DNA from: Undaria pinnatifida
Taxonomy: Eukaryota > Sar > Phaeophyceae > Laminariales > Alariaceae
Reading direction: 5' to 3'
NCBI GenBank assembly: GCA_012845835.1
Contig: JABAKD010000002.1
Coordinates: 2,210,501-2,274,500, forward strand
DNA length: 64,000 nt
The number at the start of each line of letters is the position of its first letter. Position 1 is the first letter of the stretch. Of this stretch, positions 1-12,700 are shown piece after piece. Below the pieces are notes generated by a model, which ran no database searches, was not told where the DNA came from, and was given only the letters and a program-made list of their open reading frames with translations. The position numbers were made by a program, and so were the translations under genes.

Positions 1-429
1 TCGGGGAACATGCTCTGTCGCGGTATTGTAGGTATGCGACTGTCTATGGTCATACGACTAGGGCTGTACATGACATGAGTACACCCCACCTCCGCTCTCT
101 GGTCGCGGCGTGAGATTTGTTCCTTGTTTTTTTGCCCCTGCCGATGATTCGTGAATGTCCCCGTGTTTTTTCCTCCTTCGCGCGAAATGGTCGTTCAGGT
201 GGAGAGGAAGCTGAAGAGGGAGGCGCGCATGAAGAAGGACCAAGAAGATCTGACGGGAGAGGTTCGAACCGCCGATCTGTGATGGGTCTGACGTTTGGCC
301 CGTGATTTTCTTTCCTGAGTTAAGTGTCATGCGATACGATTACAGGTGACACGGTTCGTGGGGGATGGTTGTTTTCGTTGAGAGTCAAGACCCATCGCGA
401 CGTTCGACTCGCCGGCCTGTTATTTGATT

Positions 430-1150
430 TATGTCCGCGAGTAGACAGGTGGCGCGGTTGTCGACATGATTGGTTCTTTGAGACTCGCTGACCTCGGCCT
501 AATATTGCGCCCGCGATATACCGAGAGAGGTGGCGCGGTTGCTGACATGGTTGGTTCGTTGAAACGCATCGAGCGGACCGTTTTCGCCCGAACTACGATT
601 GCTCCTATTGGTTTGTGTGGGCGGCACGAGAGGGCGTGGCACGGCTGTTTGACGTGGTCTCGTGTCAGCGGTACGAATACAGGCGGCACCGCTGCTGACA
701 TGATTGTTTTGAAGATTTCCATCGACCGTTTTTTTTTATATATTTCTTCCGAGGTAACTGGAAAACTGGTCCGGTTGTCGCCATTTTTTGGTTTTAAGCC
801 ATCGAGGTGTTCGAGGCGCCGACCTGTGATCGGTCTAAACTTTGAACGGCGTCACGGCTGCTTTCATGGTGTAGGGTCTGCGACATGAGTCGGGGTGGCC
901 CGATTGCTGATGCGGTTGTCTTTTTGAGACTAATCGACTGCGTGTAAATTTTGTGTCCGCAGCACGAGGAAGGTGGAACGGTTGTTGACATGGTTGATTT
1001 GTTGAGGCCCATCGTGGCGCGGTTGCTGATGTGGTTGGTTCGTTGAGACCCATGATGGCCCAGCTGCGAACATGGTTCGTTCGTCGAAACCCATCGCGGC
1101 ACGGCTTATGCCATGATGTGGCTGGTCAAACCCGCTCTTCGTGTGCTTGC
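430..1150 (+). repeat. Diverged minisatellite
   Basis: Variants of 'ggcgcggttgctgacatg' followed by 'gttggttcgttgaga' and 'cccatcg' recur at irregular spacing of 30-120 bp, for example at 450, 532, 975, 1014 and 1050. Overlapping ORFs with Asn/Thr/Ser-rich repeats on the minus strand are products of it. Confidence 0.65.
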
Positions 1151-1180
1151 TGACATACTTTTTTGTTGAAACCGGTCCAC

Positions 1181-2500
1181 CGCGCGAAAAGTGGTCTGGA
1201 ACGATTCTTATTGTGATTGGTTCGAAATTTGAATGGTTATGACTGTCTCGAAGCCTGAACGATTTTGAAATTTTGAACGACTGTGGTTGGTTCAAAACTT
1301 GAGCTGTTGATTGGTTGATATCTTGAACGGATATGATTCCAATATTGAACGATTTTAATTGGGGTCTGAACTCGTGTTGATTCGTCGATCGGGCTGGTTG
1401 ATGAGCATATTAGTGTTGGTGTTGATTGCTCGGACGCGATTCAGAGAGTTAGTCGATTGCAAGTATATAAGGGCCTCAATGGGCTGGTCTGTCATTTGCA
1501 CTCAGTGAGTTATGGGTTACGAGTATTGATACAGGTCTGTGATTAGCTGGTCGGTGCGTGGTACGTTTAGATCGATCGACCAGCTGCTACATTAGCTGTT
1601 CACGGACAAGTTTACTTCATGCGACTACACAAAAATTGTAGTAGAGACTTGTTGGCCTGACTGAAACGATCTTCTACTGCGTATCGGTAAACAATCATCA
1701 ATCGATTTGCATATTCGTCGATCGGCAGCAGTTGAGCAGTTGGCGGAATCATCAATCGTCGTTCGATGTCGGTAGTAAGTTACCGGTTGGTGGGCCATTT
1801 TTGTCGATCGGTAGCGTGGTCGAACGATCGACCGCGCCCAAGGATGGCGGTATGGACGTGCGCGTTAAAAACCTTGGAGGAGCCGATGCAACCAACCCCC
1901 TTGGTTCCACAAGCAATTAATTGCACGCAACCGCAGTGAGCACGCGTTTGCTTGCGCGATACATGCATCCGCCGTCGTTATCCGGCTCGCGAGGCACATT
2001 TGACGTTTTGAGGCGGTCTACTCGGAACTGACCGCTATGATACGAAATACTTCATAAAGTAAATACGGGGAACCGAGCAGCAGTTACGGCATGGGCAGGC
2101 ATCGCACGAGGCATGATTGTTTTATTTGTTGAGGTGTACTTTTATGGGGTGGGGTCGATGGTGGTCCAAATAACGGCGCAGAGGAGGCTCTTCGTCCGGA
2201 GCTCACCTAGGTATCGTTTTTTTTTTTTTGCTTTTTCGTTTCATAGGAGTTGGTGCTGTCTTTTGACCGCGGACTTGTTTATGGGAACGAGTTATGATGT
2301 ATTGTTCCTCTCCAGAGTGGGTGGAGTCTGTCCCGTGACCACGTACTTAATTAAGACGATGAGGTGATGTGAGAGCACATCATGAACGAAGTTTAAAACG
2401 ACAGCAGCAACTGCAGTATCTGCTGATGTTTCGCGCTTTATTCACCTTTGCACGGGAGATTAAATATTTGGTCGTGTAGATGTCACGTCGATCGCCAGCT
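1181..2500. other. Interval without recognised genes
   Basis: Starts with AT-rich diverged repeats of 'ttgaacgatttt'/'ggttcaaaa' type (1200-1370), then non-repetitive sequence with only short ORFs lacking recognisable features. Confidence 0.4.
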
Positions 2501-2514
2501 GCCTCGCACTATCG

Positions 2515-2765
2515 ATGTCCTATTTTAGACGTAGAAGCGTTCGACGCAATATATCGAAACATCGATACGTCGGAGCGTTCGATGTGATACATCAGAACGT
2601 TCTATCGAAACGTTGGATGTATCGAAACGCTTCATACGATATATCGAAAGACGCCAATAAACCGAAGCGATCGAAAGGGCATTTCAAAATGTTCGTTTTA
2701 TCGAAAGGTTGCGATACGATGTACATGGTATCGAATCCGATATCCATATTTTATCATACAGAAAA
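2515..2765 (+). repeat. Diverged short tandem repeat
   Basis: 'atatcgaaacg' / 'gatacatcgaaacgtt' variants spaced about 20-30 bp. The 85-codon ORF over it reflects the repeat. Confidence 0.6.
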
Positions 2766-2790
2766 CGTCTGAATGGCAATGTAGCGACGG

Positions 2791-3122
2791 CTTGGCGGCC
2801 GTGGCCACGGTAGAGGGATCACTGCTGTTTTTTGAATTTGCCGTGGCTCGGCGTCACTCGCGAGTGACCCCCCTGTCCCTTTGCAGTCTTCTCGCGCTTT
2901 CGTGCAGTTTTAATATTACGATGAGAGTCCGCAATGGAATGGGTGTTTACGGTGCGTCAAAAACTTCACCTAAGAAGGTTTTTCTGTCAATGAGGTGAAG
3001 AGCCACTCGTGCGAGTATGGTATGATAGCTCAAACCCGGCGGTAAAAGATGAGGTAGTTCGTAACATCACCATAACGTCATCATAACACCGTCGTAACAT
3101 CCCCCCCACCTTAGCCTCGGTC
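2791..3122 (+). mobile_element. Degenerate family A inverted-repeat element
   Basis: Shares with the 22-25 kb copies the blocks 'gtcactcgcgagtgac', 'cccctgt', 'tccgcaatg' and 'gagccactcgtgcgagt' in the same order, but termini are eroded (right end 'accttagcctcgg'). Confidence 0.45.
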
Positions 3123-3124
3123 GG

Positions 3125-3835
3125 GCCTCTATAATTGCACCGAAGCAAGCCCCTTATTTCCGATCAGAGTGCCATTCACCTCTTTTATTTTTAGGCCAAG
3201 GCATGTCATCCTGGCCTCGCGACTGAGAGCGTTTCAGCCCAGCCCTGCCGCACGGATGGAGGGTGGGGCGCGCAGCCGGTGTAAACCGGGTCCCACGTCG
3301 CGCCGAGTCGTGGCCGCGGTGTATTGAGCGTAACTGACAATCCCGAGCCGGCCTCGTTACGGGAGCGGTAAAGACAGCATCGCGGCTCGGTTTTACCCTT
3401 CAAACATGGTAATAGGCAGGCCTTCAATTGGCCGATTCCAATTATATAAAGCCAGCAACGTTGTTGGCTTTCAACTACGGCAACAAATAGGCATTACCTT
3501 GGGCAACGTCACGCTAGAGGATGATGAGGTATTTTAGGCCTCCATTTTTCAGTGGCATTTATGACAGCACCGAAATGCTATATGCTCAGACCAAGCTCGG
3601 GATTCGGCGCGGATGCTCGGCATATAGGTGACGGTGAATTCACGGCCGTCGTGTAACAGTTGTTGAAATTAGCCCCCACAGTGGTAGCAGTAGCACCACG
3701 ACGGTGGTGGCAGAAACAACACCGATGGCGGTAGTGTCACGTTGCTGCTGCAAGATCTAGAATAATAATATATTTCGCGCGACAAAGGCCTTGGCCACGA
3801 TCGATGGTTGTGGGTGTTACAGTGGTAGTACCACT
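3125..3835. other. Interval without recognised genes
   Basis: Unique-looking sequence, partly GC-rich; short trinucleotide-like stretches (gtggtagcagtagcacc) near 3,680. Nothing identified. Confidence 0.35.
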
Positions 3836-4275
3836 GCAACGTTAGGGGACCGGTGCATTATTAAGGGACCGAACCTGGGATTTTTGCCTAGGGGATCGGG
3901 GTAATACGGGGCCGAATCGAGCATTATAGCTAGGGGACCGGTGCATTAATCGTACGGGAAACAAGTAAAACAGCGACATTAGAACGAAATCGTACGACCT
4001 GTAAAAAATGACGACCATTCAATTTGATGCTCGAAATCGTACCGGAAAGCGACATCTTGAGCACGAAATCGCACCAGAAACTGTCAACAGCAGCGATCTT
4101 TGGTACGAAATCGTACCGGAAACAAGCACAACAGGGTACAAGAACAGTAAAGAAACCCCAGCGTAATGAACCGGTCTCTAGCTAAATACTCGATTCGGCC
4201 CCGTCATGCACCGGTCCCCTAGGCGCAAATCCCACGTTTGGGCCCCTACTAATGCACCGGTCCCCTAACGCAGTA
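3836..4275. mobile_element. Small fold-back element with about 110-bp inverted arms
   Basis: Left 'cgttaggggaccggtgcatt' and right 'aatgcaccggtcccctaacg' are complementary. The arms continue inward with GGGCC/GGCCC and 'gccgaatcgagcatta' against 'actcgattcggcc'. The centre (3950-4140) holds a diverged tandem motif 'cgaaatcgtaccggaaa'. No coding sequence; a MITE-like element. Confidence 0.7.
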
Positions 4276-4282
4276 GACCACA

Positions 4283-5824
4283 TTATTATCCCGGTCTCTC
4301 CTTTAGACTATAATTTTTGCTTTCTGCGTTTCGTTTCTGCAGCCTTCCGCCAAAGACGTTGCCCTGATGTATCATGGCCTTTGTTTGTTCCGTTCATGTC
4401 TCGCATCCTTTCGTTGCCCTGCCGTATTAGCCTGCGTATGTGTGTCCCGTCCTTTCAACGCCTTATTTCTTCGTGTTCCGCATCGAGGGTGTACAGTTGT
4501 ACCGCGCGCGGCGGTTTTCATTTGCCACACAGCCCCAATACTACATTATGATCGTAGCTGCTCTCTGTAGTATGTTGAAGGTTCGCGGCCGTTTTCTGCA
4601 TAGTCTAATATCCATGTTTCTGGGGATTTACCTACGAGGCATCGTGTAGCGTTTCCGTCTCGTCCCTGCAACCTTACGCCTTGCCCCGCTTTATGGTGGG
4701 CTCTGTGTGTCCGGTCCATGCCCTCTATGGGCCTGCGCCTGTTGAGTTTGATCCCTTTGTCAAAACTCATCAACCATCACTACTTCTGTGATTTCTGTTT
4801 CTTTTTTCCCGCAATTTACTCGATCTTGGTCCAGTCCATAGAATACATATCAAACTCTTGACATCATATCTTATTTGCATCCTTTACCACGCCATCGCCA
4901 ACACGCTGTGGATGTATACGCAAGCCTTCCCAGGCCGCCGGCGAACCCCCTTGCATGTTCTACCATGTTCACATGTCCGTCGATGTATTTTGTGATGCTG
5001 CAAGGATGCTGTCCAATCACATGCATTCTTTGGGGAGGAATACCGACGGAACTACGGGACTGTGAGGGTGCAGGGCTGGCAGAGGAAGAGGAGCAACACA
5101 GACACACAGCATTGACACACAGCACAGCACGACAGCGGCAGGAGGAGCATACAGCGGGCTCCTCGGACACTGATGCGGGCATCCTTTACGACCGACTGAA
5201 CCAGTGGGAGGGGTGATGTTGAGGGGTGCCCAAACGAGCTACGCCACCTCACCCTCGCCTGCTCTCTTGTTGCCTGTTGTGCTGCCTACGCGAGCAAACG
5301 CCAGCAGCTTGATTCTCGCTTAGAAGGTGCGTGAACTCTGTATCTCGGGCGCCCAAACTTGTTACGGTTCCCGCCCTCTACCATGAAGAAGAGAGTATGG
5401 CCTCTCCCTGAGGTTTATGTAGCCCATCCCACTGAGGTTTGTAACTTTGTACCCCTGGTTTCGAGTCACGGGCGAAATTATGTTGGGGATAAGGGTTCAA
5501 ACTCGCCCGTAGTTTTGGGCATCCTGGCACCTCGTACCTGGTACCCAGTACCGGTACGGGTACGCGTACTGCTGCTGTACTCGTACTTCAGCATTCCGTT
5601 ACCACGCCCAGCGTTCATTCCCTCGTGCATCGAGAAATGACATGATAATGACCGTCACGTCCGATTCACGGCAGGGCATTGTATTGATAGCATTGGACCT
5701 ACCGGTACTACTGCTGTCCTGGTGGTAGTACGGTCCTGACTTCAGACTTCGCCATATTGGCCGACTGCCGACTTGCGGCCCTACAGTAATGCCTCGGAAC
5801 GCAACGAAAATCCCGTCAACCTGC
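4283..5824. other. Interval without recognised genes
   Basis: Several short ORFs on both strands, none with a recognisable domain or splice-consistent neighbour. A GGTACC-rich stretch ('ggtacccagtaccggtacgg') lies at about 5,540-5,570. Confidence 0.35.
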
Positions 5825-5913
5825 TGTGGTGGAAAAACGAGTTTAAAAGGAAATAACTCGAGTAGCAATTGTTGTGCTACATTTTTAGTCTACTTCCTCA
5901 CAATTGCGTCGCA
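5825..5913 (+). repeat. Left terminal repeat of the TRIM-like element
   Basis: 89 bp, TGTGGTGG...TCGCA, nearly identical to 7872-7959 with a few substitutions and indels. Confidence 0.65.
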
Positions 5914-5924
5914 GACAGGATCTA

Positions 5925-7619
5925 GAGCGATGGCCGAAATCGGGTACACCCGATTGACCTATGGCCGTTATCGGGTACCCCTTGAACACACTGTCCCACA
6001 ACGACTCAGGACGACATCTCATTGGTCGAAACCACACCGCATCCGAACGCAGCCGCATGTCCATCGGGTGTACCCGATTATGGCTGAACAAGTCCTCGAC
6101 ATGTACCCGACTCGCACACAAGCTACCCGATTATGGCCGGACTACTCGACCACCAGCCCACACGTACACACGCACGCGCAGCGGGCGCGAACTCGCGGCA
6201 CGTCAGAAGGCGGGGCATTGTTTGTTCCTCCGTCTCGGAGCTCTTTTTTTCCGGACATCTTTTTCCGGAGCTCTTTTTTGTGGACCTTGAAGTCGCAGTT
6301 AGGCCATTTCTTACGCAGTCGGATACCGCCAGTCGACAACGGCCATTTTCGACTGTATTCTTCTGGTACTTCAGTCGAGCCGATTTCTTGTTCTTATCGT
6401 CAGTCGAGCCGACTTTATAGTTTTGGTGCTCTTCCTGGAGGCGGTTGGTGTGAGGGAGTACTGCTGTACAGCAGACGAGAGGTCAAGGGGTGCTAAGGCC
6501 ATTTCTTACGCAGTCGGATGTGTTTTCGACTGAAGCCCAAATCGAGCTTTCTTACGCAGCCGAAAAAGGGCTTTTTTGACTAAACTGTTTTTGACTGAGA
6601 ATTCCGACTGGATACTCCAGTCAAAAATCTCAGTCGAAAAAGTTTTTTACGTGTTTTTTGAACCGATCGCATCGCTCATCCCACCACCAAACACACACCC
6701 ACACGGCCACACACCCATACCAGGTACCACACCGCAGTACCATACAAGGCGTTGACGCTGGCTTCGCTATCCCAGCTATTGCTTCCCGCAGCAAGTCAGC
6801 GTGGCGCATTCCTAGTTTTGCTCGCCAGCAGCGTGTATCACACGACGGCAGCAGCGCGCGTCTTGATCCCATGCTGCCAACAACCGCTGCGGCTGCTGTA
6901 GCTTTGGCGGCTCTCGGCTGAGTGCAACTCCACAAACGTGGCTTTTTTTGGCGGCTTTCGGCTAAGCCCAAAGCCACCAACTCGCTGGGACGAGGGTTCG
7001 TCGAGCCGTTGCTCGCGAAGAAAGCGCGAAGCGCAGAGCTGCCAACCGATTTCGACTGCTGTACAGCAGTAGTACTCCCTCACACCAACCGCCTCTAGGA
7101 AGAGCACCAAAACTATAAAGTCGGCTCGACTGACGATAAGAACAAGAAATCGGCTCGACTGACGTTAAGAAGAAGTACCAGAAGAATACAGTCGAAAAGG
7201 GCCGTTTTCGACCGGCGGTATCCGACTGCGTAAGAAATGGCCTAACTGCGACTTCAAGGTCCACAAAAAAGAGCTCCGGAAAAAAATATCGGGAAAAAAA
7301 GAGCTCCGAGACGGAGGAACAAACAATGCCCCGCCTCTTGACGTGCCGCGAGTTCGCGCCCGCTGCGCGTGCGTGTGTGCGTGTGGGCTGGTGGTCGAGT
7401 AGTCCGGCCATAATCGGGTAGCTTGTATGCGAGTCGGGTACATGTCGAGGACTTGTTCAGCCACAATCGGGTACACCCGATGGACATGCGGCTGCGTTCG
7501 GATGCGGTGTGGTTTCGACCAATGAGATGTCGTCCTGAGTCGTTGTGGGACAGTGTGTTCAAGGGGTACCCGATAACGGCTATAGGTCAATCGGGTGTAC
7601 CCGATTTCGGCCATCGCTC
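5925..7619. mobile_element. Fold-back transposon with about 545-bp arms and 9-bp target duplication (MULE-like)
   Basis: 5925-6472 and 7055-7619 are near-perfect inverted copies. The outermost 27 bp (GAGCGATGGCC...) match exactly in inverted orientation. The 9-mer CAGGATCTA lies immediately outside both ends (5916-5924 and 7620-7628), a 9-bp target duplication as made by Mutator-like elements. The arms carry short CGGGTACACCCG-type sub-palindromes. The central 580 bp has no transposase and is related to repeats at 43.4-44.5 kb. Large ORFs on both strands are products of the arms, not genes. Non-autonomous; MULE affiliation rests on duplication length only. Confidence 0.8.
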
Positions 7620-7871
7620 CAGGATCTATGTGAGATTATGAACAATGAGGTCGCTGGTTCGATTTTCACAGTCTTTCCCGGAAAAAAAAGGGATTTTCTC
7701 ACGTTCAAGAACCTGGAAAACTCAGCAATTCAAAAACAACGATGAGAGCAATGTATCAAATAGGATTATTGCAAGTCACTCCAACACCGATAAAAGTCGC
7801 ATTGAATACTGGGTATCTCATCGGAGTTCCTGACATAATCTGGGATATATGCCAGGTTTAGCGGGGGAGAA

Positions 7872-7959
7872 TGTGATGGAAAAACGAGTTTAGAAGGAAA
7901 TAACTCGAGTAGCATTTGTTGTGCAACATTTTTAGTCTACTTCCTCACATTGCGCCGCA
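7872..7959 (+). repeat. Right terminal repeat of the TRIM-like element
   Basis: 88 bp, TGTGATGG...CCGCA, directly preceded by the polypurine tract at about 7860-7870. Confidence 0.65.
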
Positions 7960-9092
7960 CCCACTTGGGCCTGACGGCCTGACCCATTAGACGTATTTAA
8001 GCCTCGAGGTTAGGTCTTAAGTACTTCCAACTGGAAGAGCTAGGCCATTCGATATTTCGACCTAACGCATAAAAAAAACACCACATGTCTAAAACTCGAA
8101 ATAGTGGTCTCTTTCAGTACGCATGAAAAGAAAAGCCGAGGAAAGATCAAACTACTTGAAAATAGAGTATGATATTTCTGCACTACTCCAGACGCAGATG
8201 GCAAGACGAGGATTTATGTCATCAGTCAGCACATGATTGGGTGGAAACTTCGAGAAAGACCCTCCCCTGCCCATGCTGTGCGAGCTTGAACAAACGGCCA
8301 AAACAAATAACTGGTGCCTGGCAAAAACATTGAGTACTTCGTACTCCACATACTCGCTTCATATGTAGTAGGATACCTCGCAGGCGTCTGCCGCCTTCGG
8401 TGTGCCTCAGTGTGGCAGTCAGTACAGCAGCACAGCAGGACTGGCCCTCAACCCGGTTCAATTTCCACCCTCGAAATGTAGGCATTCGCGGGAAAGAGGC
8501 AACAGGGTTGTAAACTGCAGCAGCTCCGGCCATGCGCTACGTCGGGCACAAAAACCAAACAAAAAAAATGTGTCGTCGAAAAATTAAAGCCTCAGGACGA
8601 GAGAGCAGGAGCGCGAGCGCGCGACGAACTATGTCAGAGTCCCAGCTCTCTGACCGCAGAGAACGCCAGGGTAGGAGGAGTCTCGCGGGCGTTTTCCACC
8701 GGCTAGTTGTGCTGTAGTTGGGTTGGCTGTTGGGGTGCTGGTTGTCTGTGTGTTGTGCTGTGTTGTTTTTGTTTTGTGGTGTGTTGTGTTGTGTGTGTGC
8801 GCTCGATCCTCGTGAATGAACAAGGGCTCCTTTTCAAGTAATAGTTCGTAGAGGCATGCCGTTCCACGAGAGTGGGACGCCTCTGACCACCACCAACGTT
8901 CCTGATGATGGTGTTGTACACGCAGGTTGATTAACCCGGATTGGGGATACACCAAGCGGCTTGTTAGGTTGAGCGTTGCAATTACTGCGTGGGTGTTGTG
9001 CTGTGCTGCTGCTGCAGAGTGTCTGTTGTTGCCTCGAGCTTTTGTCGTCTGAAATGCTGTTGTTTGCTGGAAAATACTCGGAAAATTGCTTC

Positions 9093-9132
9093 AAATATGC
9101 ACTTGGGCCAAAATGTGCCCAAGTGCATATTT
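9093..9132. repeat. Perfect 16-bp stem hairpin
   Basis: 'aaatatgcacttgggc' (9093-9108) and its exact complement (9117-9132) around an 8-nt loop. Confidence 0.85.
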
Positions 9133-9571
9133 TGGGAAAATCCACATCTCACCGTGGTCTGCCGTGGTCGTTAGGTCGATAAAATAGACCTATTTTTTTA
9201 CATTTAAAACACGATAGGGCTTAATTTGGTTTAGAGCCAAAAATATAGGCATATCGTCAGGCTTAAATACGTCTATTATGTGGGCATAGTTATCGACACA
9301 ATTGGCTCTAGGAACCATAGCAAAGCCATGAGTTAAATTTGGGCAAAGGGGTGGCAAAACAGGCGGAATTCGGGGCAATAAGGTGGCAAAACAAGCGAGC
9401 TGCAGCATATGGTGCCTATGCCGCGCCTAGTTTACGCGTTGGGTAGGTTCACAGCTCGGGTAAGGTACCCAGTTGGCGTTGGGAGTCGCGAGCCGCACCA
9501 AATACGCCAACACACCAAAACCGGTTGACTTTAGCGGTGGGAATTTGGCGTAGCCTGTTGCATATTTCGCA

Positions 9572-9710
9572 ATTTTGCGCATGCATAACGGACAAAAATG
9601 AGCAAGAACTGGCGCCTGACGGCCCAACCTGCGGCATAATTTTGCGCATGCATAACGGACAAAAATGAGGAAGAACTGGCGCCTGACTGCCAAACCTGCG
9701 GCATAATTGG
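9572..9710 (+). repeat. Two tandem copies of a 76-bp unit
   Basis: 'tttgcgcatgcataacggac' begins each copy. Both contain 'aagaactggcgcctgac' and 'aacctgcggcataatt' with only a few substitutions. Confidence 0.85.
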
Positions 9711-12700
9711 GAACAGTGGCCATAGTTTGGTGCCAAAGTTTGCTTATTGGGGCACTGGCCACCCTGATATAATGGCCACAGAAATTAAAAAAAAAAGCGC
9801 ATGATGAATGGGTCAGGCCCTAGCACCCACACAGAGTAGCTCTGAGGTGAACGCCTATGGGCTATGGCGTACCAGTACCAAAATATGATATCTTACGCTA
9901 TGTCATAACCCATGGTTGAACGCCAAAGAGAATAGAGCGAAGCGGGGGGGATACACACTTGGCCCTCATTTTCTCCTTTTTACGGAGTCAATCAGACACC
10001 TCCCAGCAATCGTCATGTTCAATAAACATGACCCACAATCAACACTTTCTTGGTACTTAGCAACAAAAATCGCGTACAATCGGCCTCAGACATGGTGCCT
10101 CCAGCAGATAATTAATTGCCGTGTGGTGCCGACATGATGAAGCACTCGAAAATAGTCGTGCTCGCGTACTCGCTAGCGCGTACGACGCGTACGAGGAGTA
10201 GAATTGTAGCCGTACGTAGAAGGAAGGGGGCAGCATCACCCACACTCGGACTCGTACGTGTGATCTCTTATCTGAGAGCAAGAGAGTTGAAAATCTAAAT
10301 CTACGAGATTTCAACAGCAGGAGTAATAAAACAGTGAAACAGAGTAGATACCGTCTCATAGGATCTCTGTCCCTTGGAAGCTCTATAATAGCAGCTCCAG
10401 TTTATTTTTAAGGTCTAATTGTTGCGGGGATTATAATTCAATCCGTCATTGTTGTCGTACTACTCTTGTACCCAGCAGCAGCAGCTGCTTAACAGCAGCA
10501 GCAAGCAGCAGCCAGCAAGGCATTGCAGTTGCAAGCCATCGCTGCCACCACCACCACCTGGTGGTCCACCATCATCCCCATGGTCGGGATGGCGACCAAT
10601 CCCGCCTAGGAGCGGTATATGCGTGCGCAGTGCCGTGTAGTACCTATCTTGGTCTGTGCCTGCTTGTGTTCCTGCGCTGCGTTATACCGCCGCCCGCCGC
10701 CGCCGCCGCCGCCTTTTTAAAAAAAGAATGCTGGCATGGTCTGTCTCCGGAACAAAATATGTCGACCCGAAAAGCATCCATCCCATCGGGGCTCTGAGAT
10801 TTTTTAAGATTGACCCTGGAGTGACCACATCACATCACATCACATCACCGAGGCAGGCGGGTTTGTGACGTGAAACCAGACACATGCGGAGACGGCACTT
10901 GCTCGTGTCATATGCGATATATTGACAGAGCAGTCACAGCGCACGGAGAAATTCCGTATGTACGGGACATGCTGTAAAATATAAGTGAACGGAATGATGG
11001 GGATGGGTGAATTTTGAAAAATAAAACGCTTGACGACGTGATTCTCCCGGCAAAATCCATCAGGGGCATGCCTGCTGTGTGGTCTGCGTGTCTGCTGTGT
11101 GGTCTGCTGTGTGGCCTGGCGCGATGGTCTTATGCTGCGCTGTTTGCGCTGCTGTTTCAAGTGCCGAAATGGGTTTTCTGGGTGTGTGGTTCTGCAGGCG
11201 GTTCGAGTCGTGCACGTTATTATTTACAAGTGCGTCGTGCAAAGAGGGGTAGCCCTATTAATGGTGCATGATCGTAGTTGAGTGCTGAATGCGCAGAACG
11301 AACACCGAAAACCAAGAAACGGACGTTACTGCTGTTTTCGTTCGCCATCAGGCAATGCGCCGTTCAACATCACGGGTGGACACTCGCAATCTGTATACAA
11401 CTGTCGCCAATGCCTCGAAAAAAAGCCCCCCCAACCTTGCCCCAACATGCTTTAAATTGCACCCCTCGCCCGGCGCTGCCCCCCCCCTCTGGACCTACTC
11501 GAACGTGCGGTAATCTAAGGGTATTCCTTTATACCGCAGCGACTGCGCGCCGTACGTCTTCGGTCGGCAGGATTGCATACTGTTGCAGTGTTTATACCCA
11601 CGATAGCAGCTGTACTTGTACGATACAGCGGCAGAAGCACCACACGCAGCAACAGTAATTGTTAGTGCTACCTACGTGCAGCAGATAGCTGTAGTTGTAG
11701 CACTCGAAAGTCAATGCATCCTACTACACGTCGACACCCGCATCCGTGCCACGCCGACAGCACAACGGCATTCGCAGCAGCATCTGATGAGCAGACAGAA
11801 GCAGTGCAGTGCAATGCGAATTGTAGTGGGCACTCGTGCAAGTTGACACGTTTGTTTTTCAGTACTACAGCAGCAGTCACCGGTACCGCCGAGAACAGAC
11901 GCATCCGACGTCGGTAGTCGCCAACGCTTCGTATGCAGTAAGTTGCAGTACCATAGATAAGCCGTCGCGCCGTTGCCCAGCCGCACCTCGTTGGGCCAAA
12001 GAGACCGCAGCTACGGTATTATGGCATTATGTATACAGTAGTATTGCCAGGTTCCCCGTCGGGATGGAGTTGACATGATATCCCGCGGGCGTCGCAAGTG
12101 GGATAGGGGGATTACGTTTCAGTTATATATGCAGGCATGAGCTACGCAGTACTGATGTTGCTGCTATTAATAATGATTGATTTTTTTTGTATACCTGGTA
12201 TGAGATCCGACGATACGTGTTTGGCTGCTGTTGCGTTGGTCGTGTTAACGTTGTCGTGACTCGATCTCCTGCTGCTGTGCACCAGGCACACGCACGTGCA
12301 CCGTGACTACTGGCGCGAAGGCGAGAGCTTGGAGAACGGCTGCCGTCGTATCGCTGCTACTATACTGCTGCTGATTCCGTGGCTGCGGGGCTGAACGCCT
12401 GTTTTGGCAACAACAAAAACGCTCTTCTTGACCAGGTTGTGTGCCTATGACAGCACGCACTCCACGTACAGAAGCACACGCACGCATACCCAGAAGAACC
12501 ATCTGTGGCTGTCTCTAAACGATTTTGTTGGTTCTTCTGCGTAGCAGACATCAGAAACAGTATAAACAATTGGATTGATGATGCTGTACAGCGGGCGGGA
12601 GAGCGGAACGAAAACAAACTCGTATGTGAGAGGAGGAAGCAGGCTATTGACAACATAGTCCTCAATTGCGGGATTTTTCCGTGCACCTGCTCGTCTCAGC

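Larger units (their letters stand above)
5825..7959 (+). mobile_element. Miniature LTR element (TRIM-like), interrupted by a fold-back transposon
   Basis: Two direct repeats of 89 and 88 bp (5825-5913 and 7872-7959) start TGTGRTGG and end CGCA. They share 'ggaaataactcgagtagca' and 'cttcctcaca'. The right copy is preceded by a purine-rich tract GCGGGGGAGAA, as expected before a 3' LTR. The internal region without the inserted element is only about 250 bp with no coding capacity, which fits a terminal-repeat retrotransposon in miniature. A primer-binding site was not identified, and the flanks (cctgc / cccac) are not a clean target duplication. Confidence 0.6.

Noticed and set aside
5480-5505. 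GGTTCAAACTC as a tRNA B box
   Set aside because: No T stem can be formed and no other tRNA arms are nearby.
5789-6496. 235-codon plus ORF and its minus-strand counterparts at 7.0-7.6 kb
   Set aside because: They are the same sequence read from the two arms of the fold-back element. They are arm composition, not a duplicated gene.
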